Assembly (NCBI RefSeq): GCF_001186125.1
Contig: NW_014040325.1
Coordinates: 32,575-67,303 of the forward strand
Direction: 5' to 3'
DNA from: Sphaeroforma arctica JP610
Lineage: Eukaryota > Opisthokonta > Ichthyosporea > Ichthyophonida
DNA: 34,729 nucleotides
In this document: one piece after another, positions 1 through 18,468 of the stretch
How the letters are laid out: the number at the start of each line of letters is the position of its first letter
Numbering within the stretch: the stretch's first letter is position 1
Position numbers and translations under genes: made by a program
The notes under the pieces: model-generated
Told to the model about the DNA's origin: nothing
Databases searched by the model: none
The model's input: the letters and a program-made list of their open reading frames with translations, nothing else

Positions 1-91
1 TATATATATATATATATATAGTATACTATATATAGAACACACTACAACACACTATACACACGACACAACTAACTAATACCCTACCTACTAC

Positions 92-149
<58 letters not shown>
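1..149. repeat. AT and compound (AT)n(GT)n microsatellites
   Basis: Bases 1-38 are mostly TA dinucleotides. Bases 92-149 run from (TA)n directly into about 22 GT units. The stop-free reading frames across it encode only Val-Cys repeats and are not genes. The same AT-to-GT transition recurs at 20 kb, 25.6 kb and on both sides of the assembly gap. Confidence 0.95.
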
Positions 150-150
<1 letters not shown>

Positions 151-722
151 ATGTATAATAGCAAACATCTTCAGGTGCACGTATACATATTTACAGTACT
201 CTATATATCCTGGACTACTCTGCAGCATTCATATACACCAATACACAATTTTCTATCTGTTAAAACCTTCATACAATATATCTTATGTACTGGGTGTTCA
301 CATGATGTGGTATAGTCATAAACGCTGTAAATATGAATGTGTATCCATATTCTCAATTCCACAAGACAAAGTGCAACATTTCAGAAGCAAGTGTTTGATA
401 TTTATATGACCAACATACGTGATAAAAACAAATTTATAATCACAATTGATGCATCATTTAACCTCGGTATGCTAATGCTGATATATACTAGACGAGAATA
501 TTGGCCACCGAACAAGGCGGTGGTGACATGTAGCAGCCCAGAGGTGTACACACATGTCTATATATCACTTAATCAATATGCCACAGTACTGTATATATAT
601 ATATATACAGCTTCATCCATCCCACAGTTTTGGGACACGCGTATGTATCTGTGTATCGACAAGGGTATGAATGTGATATCGATCCCTCACTACCAAGCAC
701 ATATCGAATATAAATATCATAC
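150..722. other. No gene recognised
   Basis: AT-rich DNA with a short (TA)n at about 591-607. A 130-codon plus-strand frame (337-729) has no recognisable motif, is rich in Tyr/Ile from TA repeats, and has no exon-like borders. I do not call it a gene. Confidence 0.5.
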
Positions 723-851
723 CGATTGATGAATATCACTCTTCACCGCGCCAATCGGTCTACGCTTCAATGAAAGCTTCTTCCGGGACGTGGCTTCTCT
801 TTGTTTATGGACACCAGAGAAACCATCAGTTGCGGCTGGTCTACCGGTCAT
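723..851 (-). CDS. Candidate first coding exon, unknown gene
   Basis: On the minus strand an ATG at 851-849 opens 43 codons beginning MTGRPAATDG and ending KSDIHQS. The exon stops exactly at a donor-like CAATCG/GTATGA in phase 0. The peptide is basic and hydrophilic (RKK, KRRP), and an in-frame stop lies upstream of the ATG. No family is recognised. Further exons would lie toward base 1 or outside the window, and I could not find one. A chance ORF next to a GT is a real alternative. Confidence 0.25.
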
Positions 852-1693
852 GGTGATTGGTGTGTATAGTTTGTATTGGATTTAAGTACTATAATTTTCA
901 TACTGGGCTGTTTTGACTTGTGGTTCCCAGGAAGGGATTAATGTAAATCTCTTTCTATGAATAATTTGTTTTGAAATAGATCGGACTCATGCCTGAAATA
1001 CTGCGCTGTACTCTGTAGAGAGAAGTGGTACTGTTAAATAGAGAGGAGGTGACATGAATCGTCGGATATAGATACATGCACCATCTTTATGTGATACTGT
1101 TTAAAAAGAATTGCGTACATATTGTAAGTGAGTTCCACAGGTCCACTACATAATCTAAATCATCATTTGCATTCTGATTGGAGAAAAGAGGCGCGCCCGC
1201 AATTCTATTTATAGACGAGAGTAGAGTTGTCAAAACCTCTAATTATTTATTTATTTATAGAAAATTGTGACCCTTTGTTTACGTACATAAATACAAATAT
1301 TCCATTCCCCAATTATCGCAAATCGCACACTCCCATCATCATTAGTATATTGTCGATAGTAAATAGAAGCCAATCTCGATTGCAAATAGACACTGCAGTA
1401 AAGGTTTCTCGCAGTGGCGTGACAAATTCTATCAATCCATCAGGTATAGTCTGTCTTGGACTCTGCACGCGTGTATATGTGTGTACATGGTATGTATCTA
1501 CGGATGTACATCGTATGGGTATGTGTGTGTGTATTGTATGCTATACACGAAATTGCCATCTATAACGTACAGTTTTTGTAGCAACGCAAGAGGGTGTAGG
1601 TGGGAAATCAGGGGTAGTTGCAAGTACATCAAGTACCTGACCCTCACAATATACTATTGTATAGATACCTTTGCTTGTTGCATGCTCACTTAC
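852..1693. other. Intergenic, nothing recognised
   Basis: Moderately AT-rich unique-looking DNA. Short ORFs on both strands show no family resemblance and no paired splice sites. Confidence 0.4.
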
Positions 1694-1753
1694 ATTTGAG
1701 CAATTGGACATAACTGGAGAGACATCTTTCTTTGACGGCCTCCTGCCTGTCAA
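1694..1753 (-). CDS. Candidate short first exon starting MTGRRPSKK
   Basis: The minus-strand ATG at 1753 gives 20 codons (MTGRRPSKKDVSPVMSNCSN) that end at a perfect GTAAGT donor (from 1693). It begins with the same MTGR as the candidate exon at 851. Reading through the donor stays open for 50 more codons, so the exon border is not proven. It could be the start of a gene transcribed away from RPT6. No family is recognised. Confidence 0.22.
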
Positions 1754-2235
1754 GTGATTAGATATTTCATTTGGATTGTGTTAACATGTGGATGCGGTTT
1801 ATTGTGTTATAATTTTTATCTGCGAGCGAATGTCTGGTCGGCGAGCTATTACAACTCAGCTATTGCTAACGTAGCTATTGAGACAGGATATTATTTTTGT
1901 GGTGAGATTCACGGCTTGTGCATACGTACTGTGTGAACAATTTTCTGTCACGTTCCCAAGGTTGTAGTGCTGCATTCTATATCTACCCGTACACATGTAT
2001 GCAAAAGTGTCCGCTGTTCTACTGTGTTAGGTTTTGTTCGGATCAGTTTTATTATGAACTCTAGAAAAATTAAATTTCTATGTGTACGATTATAAGTTAC
2101 TCGTGTGCAAGCATAATATATATATATATCTATGGGTGTAATTACATATAGGTGTTAATATATATTTATGTACATATACATATACATATATATATATCTA
2201 TATATATATACGTACATACACACTTACTTACACAA

Positions 2236-2267
<32 letters not shown>

Positions 2268-2297
2268 TGTGTGTGTGCATATATACGCATATCTATA

Positions 2298-2330
<33 letters not shown>

Positions 2331-2620
2331 CGGATGTATATATACTACTATATTTATCTATGTATACACATACATATTGATATACAACCTCACCCGACGC
2401 ATATATCTGCATAAATATTTTATATATGTATGTCTAGATATATGTGTGCAAACATATTATATATGTATATGTAACGTATTGTATATACTATTTAAAATTC
2501 CTTTTCTCAGAAATGGCCTTTAATCCGAAAATAGAGATTTTCGCTCACCTGCTCTGGACTACCCTTATGTTATACATGTACCAATATGTTTATGCGCTTA
2601 TTTGATGCCTACAGCTAGCC
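1754..2620. other. Intergenic region upstream of RPT6
   Basis: The RPT6 promoter should lie here or in the following 700 bases. I see no confident core element, because the many TATATA strings are microsatellite. The second half is the AT repeat tract listed separately. Confidence 0.4.
2117..2480. repeat. Long interrupted (TA)n tract
   Basis: Repeated runs of TATATA broken by ACATACA and GTGTGTG segments. It also produces long Tyr/Ile-only frames, which are artefacts. Confidence 0.9.
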
Positions 2621-2665
2621 ATGTCCCTAGCAACAGCTACCCTACCCACACACACTCTACCTAAG
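2621..2665 (+). CDS. Possible upstream first exon of RPT6
   Basis: ATG at 2621 opens 15 codons (MSLATATLPTHTLPK) that end in phase 0 at a strong GTATGT donor (2666). The next RPT6 exon begins in phase 0 at 3329 after a CCAG acceptor, so the join is frame-compatible and would give a 423-residue protein. The alternative is that the first exon is untranslated and translation starts at an ATG in the next exon (3332 or 3347). Rpt6 orthologues are about 405 residues, which favours the later start. Confidence 0.35.
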
Positions 2666-3346
2666 GTATGTTTCCACCATACCTGTGAAGGTATATACGT
2701 AATTCTGCATCTGTGTACGTACTAGCGAATGTCGTTTCATATTTGTTGGAACTGTTCTCTCGTATCAGTATTGGTTAATGCACCGGTGAGTTTGAGCTAG
2801 AGGACGGTTATGCGTGATTGCCGTGGTAAACAGCTCCTGTATCTGTGTGGCTATGATGCTGTCACTTAGAGTCCGATTGTTGTGCTAATTCATATACACC
2901 GCGGATTTTGGTATATTGATCCCGACCGATCTTTTTTTTTAACATATTAAACGACGGATTTTCGCTATAGTTGCTCACACAAAGGTACGAAATCTGTCGC
3001 ATAGCACAATACTTATGTGGAGACAATTTTTTTATGGTTTGAAGTCACTTTATCCTTGCACTATTGGTATGTAATTTGAAATGCAGGTTTGGTTTCACAA
3101 TTGTGTACTTCAGTGGCTGTATACAATACCGGATTGCCACCCTCGCACACACTCTCACAAACCTTGTTCTAGTTTAGTTGCCTATGTTTTCTTTCAAAAA
3201 CGAATTGCTATTTTAAGTAGACCAAATTACATTGCTTTCAAAGTAAAAATAAAACAGTTAGTTTTTAAAGTGAACAGAAGCCACCTATAAGCATGTATTC
3301 AGTCATCGCTGTTCTCCCCTTTTACCAGGCCATGAAGGATACCGTC

Positions 3347-10369
<7,023 letters not shown>

Positions 10370-11837
10370 ATAGGTTTCATTAATTAAACCTTTATTTATT
10401 ACTGAAAGCGTAAGCTTTTCTTAAGTCCCTTTCGACTTTATCACCGATTTTTTGTCCGTTACGCAAAATCTGTCCGTGACGCTTTTTGCCTATTTGTAGA
10501 CCCTCTTGGAATTCTTCAATTTCAGAAATAATATGTTCACAAGTTATATGTACATATGTATATAAAACGAATAACTACCCTCCATGATTAAACGCTTTCA
10601 GTCCCCGCGGCGTCCCAGCCGTATTTTATACATTTTGGCGGGTGCACCTGACTTGAATGAATAATAGCAAGGAAGCGGACAATTGAAGTGGAAATGGGTC
10701 TCTCGTTATTATTACACATAATCTTCATAGCACTTTCTATCTGTCCGGCACACCTGGTAGTCCTAGGATACGATACACAGAGCTGGCGCTGGACTACATC
10801 ACATATGTACATCCAAACATCTGGCCAGACATTATAAAAGCCAGTATGTGATAGTCTGCTCTGCATCGTCTCATCTAAATCTGAAAATGCAATCAGACCC
10901 GAAATTATAGGGGTTGCTATGCTTTCTGGACATAACGGTTTGCTTTGCTTTGATTCTAAGTAGGAACGGCATACTATGCCCCATACAATAATCCCGAACG
11001 TCCAACGCTATCTTACTCATTGTAGCCCAAGAGAAGACTAAGACTAGTGCTGTATACTTGGTGTACACATGCAGCTGCTGTGGTGCATCCCGTGAAGTTC
11101 TCCTCGACCCTTAAGCATACGTCTGGGTATCGTCCGCTGTATTGTGGCGCAAAGTGCGGGGCTGTGAACCGCAGAGTAGCGCCATCAACAAGTAATGGCC
11201 CAAGCGCAGTGAGGATGCCTTTTGGTTGTACACCACGGTAGAGCAGTTAGGATGTCCTTATATTGAGATTGAAATAACGCAGAAAGGAAAGACGGTCGAC
11301 TATCCAGAGTATGTATATTCTATAATATCTTCACGGTAGAAATTCATGGGCGGACAAATGAGTTTTTAGCAAATCGAATGATCAAGATTAGGAAATGTAC
11401 TTACAGTCCCTATGTGCCTTAAGGTCTTGTTCAGAGATAATTCTCCTAGAATACTTATCTTATTTTATAGTAGGCTAGTTTAGTCTACAAAGACACGTGC
11501 GCGCATATCGTTTAGGTGCGCAAAACATAACCGAAGAAAGAGTACAAAGCAGTGGGCAATCTTGCTCGGCATATAGGCGATACAGTTATTGCTGCAAGCA
11601 AAGTTTGAGATGAAATGTACCAATTTATCATTGCATGCGCACAGCATTCGGTCCAAACGCATATCAGAGGGTAACGCATGTTTAGAGGGCGAGAAAACAA
11701 AGATGATCGATGTTGTGAACGCATCAAAGGTGTACCAATGGAAATGTAGTGTATAGGAAGGGAAATCAGTGAATGTAACCCAGTGTCGATTATGTGTCTT
11801 TCACCTTTTTTACATATTACATATATCCTGTGCAATT
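10370..11837. other. Convergent intergenic region RPT6 / BUB2
   Basis: The region must hold both 3' ends. Several 60-90 codon frames exist on both strands. None has recognisable motifs or a convincing splice structure, including a start-less minus frame of about 70 codons at 11030-11240. Confidence 0.5.
10383..10388 (+). terminator. ATTAAA polyadenylation signal candidate for RPT6
   Basis: ATTAAA lies 14 bases after the RPT6 stop codon (TAG, 10367-10369). It is a common variant of AATAAA. It is unusually close to the stop, so a downstream site may be used instead. Confidence 0.35.
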
Positions 11838-14800
11838 CTAGAAACCAACCGCTACCACGCTCAATCCCCGGGGCGTACGCCCGTCGCCTTCGAGCGGTTG
11901 ATGTACGAACCCCTTTGTTTGTGTGAACATATCTTGCTGCGATATACCATCACCCACCTGAACAATGTGCTCCTCTGAATGTGATGTCCTGACATCGACC
12001 AGAGGTGTGTCTATGCGACTCTGTGACAGTGTTTTGGATACATGCGGTCTGGTTGCTTGTAGTGATTCTACATCCGTACTACTGCCTACCCCGTGTTCTG
12101 CAGTACCGCTGTGTGCCTGAGTATGTGCACCATTATAAAGCACCTGACCTGATTGCGGTGGGCGTGCGTGGACCTCGGTGTGTATTTGCGCCCGCATTTG
12201 CGGTTGCGAGTGCGACATGCGCGCGTGGGTAGTTAGTTTAAGGTACAATCCGTCTGGGAGCTCTCTCGCCAGGAGTGTAGCGGTCGTGATGATGGCATGA
12301 GAATCGAGAGGTGGTAACTTCCGGAGCAAATTGGCTGGGCTGTAATGTAAATGAAATTTGTTTGTATAGATACTCATTCAAAGCATAAGTGAGTATAGTT
12401 GCGTGCGCAACACAGAAATACATGTGGTGACGCACACACAGATATACACATAGACATACACACAGATATATATATAATGAATTCTTGTGCTTATGAGTAC
12501 AACGTACGGAGGTCGACCTTGTAAGTGAAACCCCCCCTCGTGGAGCTAAAATGTATGTAGACTATGCTGGTGTGAACTGTGCAATACACAATAAGTAATT
12601 CCAGAATCATTCGTTATGTTAATCGACATAGCCACTTGTGCGATGAAAGGTTGTGCACATGTGTATGGTACGGCCGTATAGTCTTAAGCTAGTGGTCTTT
12701 GTCAGTCTGATGCGTTGGCTATATAAACGCGAGGTGGACACCAACAGTATTCACGCGCAGAATTGGGTAAATGTATTATTCATGTGCATGTGAAAACCAG
12801 AATTCCGTACCTTTTTTCTGCCAGGATCGCATCTCTTAAGCCAATCACTTGTGCGAGTACACATATGACGTTGAGGTGCGCTCCAAACGCGAACATAAAG
12901 TCCCATAATCTGAGGACCTCCGACAGTGGCGGGGAACCAGCCAGTAACGACATGATCGCTGCAGGTATGAACCAATTTTTGCCATGAGCACAAAAGAATG
13001 AATCATTGTATCTAGCTCACAATATTATTTGCAACCCAAACTAGCGCATAGCGACACAATAGTTGTACCGAGACACAATAGTTGTACCGAGCTGCTCATA
13101 GTTTCCCTAACAACGGTGTGGCATTTATGTCACGTGTGCTGTTGACCGTCATCGCAACCTAAAGTTGCTATCATTGCTGGCCTCCGATCTCAGAAGAGTT
13201 TTTTCAACTTCCATGGCCCCGTGTAGTGCACAAGGGCGTCCTGTAGCTACAGCAGTGGACAACCACCAGAGTCGCACATTGCACAGCAAGAGAAGGGTGC
13301 CTACGCCAGCTATACGGTCCATGAGTGTGCGACATAAATCGGGAAGGAGAAAGAACTTGCCTCGCGACCGCCAGTGAGAAATCCATGCGCCACAGAGGGG
13401 ACTACGAATACACACTGTACAATCCACTGATCAGTGAACGCGGACATATCCCAGTCTGCATGAAAGCGGACTACTACTGCGCTACTGCGAATGGGCTGGA
13501 TTCAATACACTGTTTACTACGCCCTTACACTGAACCTGACGCGCACTTACGGGAGAAGGCATATGACTCGACGGGAATGGTTCTCAGCTTTGCGTACAGA
13601 TCAGCATCGCAGTGTTTGAGGCACTCTGTGAATAGCTGCAGCCAGGGAATGCGCAGTAGTGCATTCAGCACGTACAGTGAAGAATTTTAGCAGGTCCATA
13701 TAAATGTGATACGCAGGCGTGTTGCGTATACCTATGGGGACGATGTGCGTAAGTGAGGGCACGATGGGCTCACTCCGAGGATACTAAACTAGGAAGCATA
13801 CATGGAACACGCCGATTTGCTTCACAGAACGATCTGGATGTATGAAGTAGCGGATTCACACACAGGCAATCAACCCCCCAGAGTTGAGTGTTGTATATGA
13901 TGAACGCGCATGACTAACAGTTCAGTTACACCTAAGCATATCTCACGCAGACAGTGTATAAGCTTGACACCAGACTTTAAAGTGATGTAGTATCGACAAT
14001 CAGGACTCTATGCAAGGCGATAGCATTGTTTTTAACATGAATATAGCCTAAAATCTTTAGGCAAATATTCTGTTCTGAAGGTATTTGCTGATGTCTATTT
14101 ATACATGTCTTATCGAGCCTAATAGTACAGACATACAAATATACAATGATCGATAGAGGAAGCATCAACTCACTGCTCACACACCCGTACCGAGTTTATA
14201 TCAACCATGGGCAGAGTAAACCCTCTTCCACAGTACTATTGCGCATGTTATAGGCCATGGTGTTGATAACTGGAAAAAGCAATATTGAGTCGGATCTACC
14301 GCACACCAAACGAAAACAATCCACAGAGCTATCAAAGTGTGCTCACCTGAAGAGCTGTGTGTACTCCTGTGCAATTGGTATCTACGTAGCTGGGTATATG
14401 TCTGTGTAAAAGCCGGTGGAAGCAATAGAAGGCATCCAGCTCAGGCATGACATAGAGGAAAGGGGCCAACAATACGTTCATGCCCTGGACGTACGATATC
14501 CTTGTATGGGTCTTATCTGGAGAAACAAGTTTTTATGATGTGGTCTTAGTTTAAAGTTGTATTATGTATTGAGCTACGGATTCAGATAGGCATAAGACCA
14601 GTCTGATACTGGAGCACCTTTGCAGACATGTTTTTTCTCTCGTACAACTGAGCGTGGACAATTTGCGAGGAATGCTTTATGTGAACTACTACAGAAAGGG
14701 ACGAGTATACAGCCGATATACACCACTTACGCAAAATCATCACCGTGCAACCAAAAAACAGCTAAAGTGACAAAGCGCGCTTTAGTCACAACCAACCAGA

Positions 14801-17534
14801 ACTAAACTCCGCCGTGTGCACTCACCTTCCACCATCTTATGCGCAAGGGCATTTAAACCTCTTGTAATTTGGTTTTCGTCCACGCGCTGTCTAAATTCGG
14901 TGTCGTTTTTAAAAGTGCGGAACACGTCGTTCTTTATCTTATCTGTACCAAAGAAATAGGTTTGCGGAAAAGATGTCGTCAGCTAAGTGCTCACCATGCG
15001 AACACTAAACATACAGTAAGTACTGGAAAACGCAACATTTCGACAGCGGCCTCATTCAAAGAAGTGTCAGCAGTGAGCACGGTGCACCCATCGAATGCGA
15101 CTTAAAACGTTCACTGAGTCACGAAGTAGTGGTAAATACTAGTATCTGATTCCCGGCTGTAAGTGACATCGATCGAATACGTTGTGAGGTAAAGTACAGC
15201 ACCGACGCATTCACATACCATGGACTTGGGAACGTCCCTTGGACACCAACGAGGCATATTCGTCGCCTGTCGTCGTGCATTAAAGATATCGTTAGTAAAG
15301 TGGCCCTGGCTGCAAAATAAGTGATGACAGATGTAGATCACATGGTATTCATCTAAGCTCGCACGGTGTGGTGTGGCAGGAGATAGCTTGTTCTATTTCA
15401 GCCACGAGGCAGACTACACACCGCAACAAGACTATCTTGGATCAATATGACAGGACAGTACGCTCGAGCATGGCGAAGTGTTATCTGTAAACTGGCATTT
15501 CAGTGCGCCTGACATAGTATGCCGATAAGATAAACGCGTGTATGCGACGAATACTAGTTGGTGGGCCATTGACCATGCTACTTTGAACTTAGAACGATAG
15601 GTTACTGCACCAGAAATCACGGTGTAGTGCGCACAGCTACTTTCAACTGTATTGATATGCATACTATATGATAGGCTACCGCACCAGATGTGGCACCATA
15701 GTCAATTACAAAGAACGTAAAGTTTGACCGCTATGAGTAATTGGTATAGTCTGAACAGAACGTTACCGCAGGGAGAACTGATTATACCACACCCAACTGG
15801 TACAAAACAACTGGACAGGATGTCCGAATCAACTGGGTATGCAAATCGATACATTTTTTTAAGAACAAGAAGGCAGAAGTACTCATATGAAGTATGGATT
15901 TGCAGACAACCAACTCGATTTACCGAAGATGGCAAATAAGTGCACTCGATACGATGTCCCAATACATCGGACCTGTCTTTCAATTCAACCAGTTGAGATT
16001 GTAACGAACCTGACACGGTACGATGGCATACTGGACCCCATATCTGGTATCAGAAAATTACATATTGAGACACAGGATAAAATATAGCGATACACCAGAC
16101 CGATAGCTCAGATCGCTGCTTTTATGAGTTCAGGCTGGAAAGAAAACTAGTGCAAACTAATATATATCAATAAGAGAGAGCAGTGTACCTGAGATGGTCT
16201 CCACTTGGAGCAGTATTTTCCATAGCTGTCCGCGGAGAGTACAGTATTGTCCACCATTACTGTGGTCCTATGTGGAACATCGATAGCGATATGAGTCAGG
16301 GACGGGATATTGGTTAGTAGTGGTGGAAACTAAGCGATAACTGTACATCCTATACAAGAGACTTGACATGATGTGTTAATAGTGCGACAATTGTGAGGAT
16401 TGAGATTATGTGCAGGTGAGTGGATGGAAGCGTGGGCGAGATGAGCTATACATATAGTTGATTCTACAACAGGCATCATATGCCGATCGTCTCACCATTG
16501 CACAATGGTATGATAATGCCCGTTCAAAGGGACGAGAGAATGATTGGTGGAGAGGATCCTCTATCAGGTGATAAATTACCTATTACGAGTAGCACTCCCT
16601 ACCCCAACGTGAAATCTCACCTTTTGGTTTAGTATTATATTTGACACTTATTTCGTCCGTTGTGCCGTGGAGAATGTGCGTAAGCATATATATATANNNN
16701 NNNNNNNNNNNNNNNNNNNNNNNNNNNNNNNNNNNNNNNNNNNNNNNNNNNNNNNNNNNNNNNNNNNNNNNNNNNNNNNNNNNNNNNNNNNNNNNNNNNN
16801 NNNNNNNNNNNNNNNNNNNNNNNNNNNNNNNNNNNNNNNNNNNNNNNNNNNNNNNNNNNNNNNNNNNNNNNNNNNNNNNNNNNNNNNNNNNNNNNNNNNN
16901 NNNNNNNNNNNNNNNNNNNNNNNNNNNNNNNNNNNNNNNNNNNNNNNNNNNNNNNNNNNNNNNNNNNNNNNNNNNNNNNNNNNNNNNNNNNNNNNNNNNN
17001 NNNNNNNNNNNNNNNNNNNNNNNNNNNNNNNNNNNNNNNNNNNNNNNNNNNNNNNNNNNNNNNNNNNNNNNNNNNNNNNNNNNNNNNNNNNNNNNNNNNN
17101 NNNNNNNNNNNNNNNNNNNNNNNNNNNNNNNNNNNNNNNNNNNNNNNNNNNNNNNNNNNNNNNNNNNNNNNNNNNNNNNNNNNNNNNNNNNNNNNNNNNN
17201 NNNNNNNNNNNNNNNNNNNNNNNNNNNNNNNNNNNNNNNNNNNNNNNNNNNNNNNNNNNNNNNNNNNNNNNNNNNNNNNNNNNNNNNNNNNNNNNNNNNN
17301 NNNGTGTGTGTGTGTGTGTATTTGTTTTTTGATAAAGGAAGATATAAGTTCTGAATGTTGAAATACTCTTACCTCCTCCGGCAGTGGTTGTAGTAAAACT
17401 TGCTGCCGAATTTGTCTAAGTACATCTCTTTGTGAGTCTTTGTCGCGAGATCCCCTCTCTATCTGTAGTTGGTACCACCTTCTCAAATCGTCTGATGATT
17501 TTAGTACAAGTGCAGGCATAGCTTCGCCCATCAT
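11838..17534 (-). CDS. BUB2: Bub2/Cdc16-type TBC-domain GTPase-activating protein
   Basis: RabGAP/TBC protein. Family members (yeast Bub2, fission yeast Cdc16) with Bfa1/Byr4 inactivate the Tem1/Spg1 GTPase at spindle poles to delay mitotic exit or septation. Exons in transcript order: 17534-17373, 16267-16189, 16009-15953, 14942-14826, 14516-14347, 13635-13551, 12958-12811, 12339-11838. All eight phases join, giving 439 residues. Exon 1 contains IRQQVLLQPLPEE and exon 2 LRGQLWKILLQ. The arginine finger is R108 in IKNDVFRTF and the glutamine finger Q149 in YVQGMNVLLAPFLYV. RLWDFMFAFGAHLNV and SPANLLRKLPPLD match the Bub2 C-lobe in order. After about residue 315 comes a 125-residue hydrophilic tail that Bub2 (306 residues) lacks. 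An in-frame TGA sits just upstream of the start. Intron 1 contains the assembly gap, so an extra exon there cannot be excluded. Confidence 0.88.
12340..16188. other. BUB2 introns 2-7
   Basis: The introns between the exons listed for BUB2 are 14943-15952, 14517-14825, 13636-14346, 12959-13550 and 12340-12810, plus the short 16010-16188. Apart from a short 19-base duplication, a (CA/TA) stretch at about 12430-12477 and scattered short ORFs, nothing is recognised. ORFs at 13165-13690 (+), 15111-15341 (-) and 15432-15662 (-) are treated as intronic chance frames. Confidence 0.6.
13053..13090. repeat. Perfect 19-base tandem duplication
   Basis: GACACAATAGTTGTACCGA occurs twice back to back in BUB2 intron 6, about 95 bases before exon 7 in transcript order. 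Identity of the copies suggests a recent event. Confidence 0.9.
16697..17303. other. Assembly gap of 607 Ns in BUB2 intron 1
   Basis: Sequence is unknown. The left flank ends in (TA)n and the right flank begins with (GT)n, so the missing DNA probably contains a compound AT/GT microsatellite like those at 92-149, 20 kb and 25.6 kb. Reading frames drawn across it are meaningless. Confidence 0.95.
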
Positions 17535-18468
17535 GATTATTCAATATCAAAATTTTAAATGCAGTATCTTACTTCAATTCTGATTTTTGTTAAATGACCC
17601 ACTGAAGAACAACCCTGATCCACCCTTATCCTTCGAGTATTTCAATACCACTGACATTGCCGTCCTTCCTTCAATGAGTCTAATATAATTTTGTGATATC
17701 CGAATATCTCATTCACAACGAAAGAATATGGTTCTTGAAAGTTTGCGTGCGCTCCCGAACAATATCACAAGTCTTCAAATCTCATCTATATATTGGAATA
17801 TTCATCAGTAAGAGCTGTTAATTATAAAGACCTTGCTACTATGTAGTTCGTGATTGTCAAGGTGACAAGCCCAAGGTACCAAACTCTCTTGCTTTTTTGT
17901 GATATCGCGCCCAATTACTGATGTTGAAAGATAAGGATATACGACGGTAGCAAACTTCACACTTTCCGACAATAAGGCAGTATAAACTCTCAGGATGAAT
18001 AATTCCCAAACACAATTTACGACGACTATCTGAACACCACATTCTTTGTCGTAAAGTCGTTATCGGAAAAGTAAACCCCGCAGCGGCCCGAGAGCATATA
18101 AAATGTGCGATGTAGTGTAGTGACTCACAATGTTCGGTTATGATCAGTTTCATCGTGGCACATCAACACAGGGTTTCCCTCCATACTTTCGTAGTCTGCT
18201 GCTATAAGATTCATTTCAATATCGCCGGAAGCAACGAATTTTATCACGCCTGGCAGTACTGAATACTAGTCCCTCCTCGCGTAGTCACAAACTCCATATC
18301 CACTCTCGTATTGAATGGAGGTCGTTCGTTTTGAAAAATCTGTGCGCCCGCTATAGTCTATATTCCCGCTATCCTAATTTTAACTTCTGACCTTATCCAC
18401 ATACGATTGAAACGAGAACACCAACACATATGATCGAACAGTGAAAACAAGCAGCCAGATCAGCCACT
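17535..18468. promoter_or_regulatory. Divergent promoter region BUB2 / DARS2
   Basis: The two start codons face away from each other across 934 bases, so both promoters are expected here. I see no clear TATA box, Inr or repeat. The stretch also holds an unassigned minus-strand ORF (17857-18153). Confidence 0.5.
17857..18153 (-). CDS. Unassigned 98-codon ORF, possible small gene or remnant
   Basis: Single minus-strand frame starting MKLIITEHCESLHYIAHFIC, with a Cys-rich basic middle (RRKLCLGIIHP, then IVGKCEVCYRR) and a TGA stop. The CxxC plus two upstream cysteines faintly recalls a small zinc-binding module. I cannot match a family. A second overlapping minus frame upstream (about 18127-18261, containing IEMNLIAADYESMEG) also looks protein-like but ends inside this one. 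It may be a decayed gene lying between two promoters, or chance. Confidence 0.2.
   Translation of the reverse strand: MKLIITEHCESLHYIAHFICSRAAAGFTFPITTLRQRMWCSDSRRKLCLGIIHPESLYCLIVGKCEVCYRRISLSFNISNWARYHKKAREFGTLGLSP

Noticed and set aside
2152-2523. 123-codon Tyr/Ile ORF
   Set aside because: It is translation of a TA microsatellite.
10871-11241. ORFs in the RPT6-BUB2 spacer that vaguely recall a kinase subdomain (ALDVRDY)
   Set aside because: There is no HRD, DFG or APE motif nearby and no splice structure. The match is too short.
13149-13690. Overlapping ORFs on both strands (70-121 codons)
   Set aside because: The BUB2 exon 13551-13635 on the minus strand explains the coding signal. The rest is intron, and the long frames show no family motif.
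15229-15318. Alternative BUB2 exons between AG 15315 and GTATGT 15223, plus a 17-base microexon
   Set aside because: Phase-compatible, but the peptide does not resemble the TBC domain. Exon 16009-15953 fits Bub2 in length and sequence and joins directly to KIKNDVFRTF.
15111-15662. Minus-strand frames faintly recalling Ty1/copia Pol (VGAVLYLTTYS, GAVTYRSK)
   Set aside because: The resemblances are short and isolated, in the wrong order for that family, with no terminal repeats or other domains. The stretch is an intron of the BUB2 gene, whose exons on both sides join in phase.
16635-17534. 299-codon minus-strand ORF across the N gap
   Set aside because: Only the first 54 codons (17534-17373) are real BUB2 exon 1. 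The rest reads through a GTAAGA donor and unknown bases.
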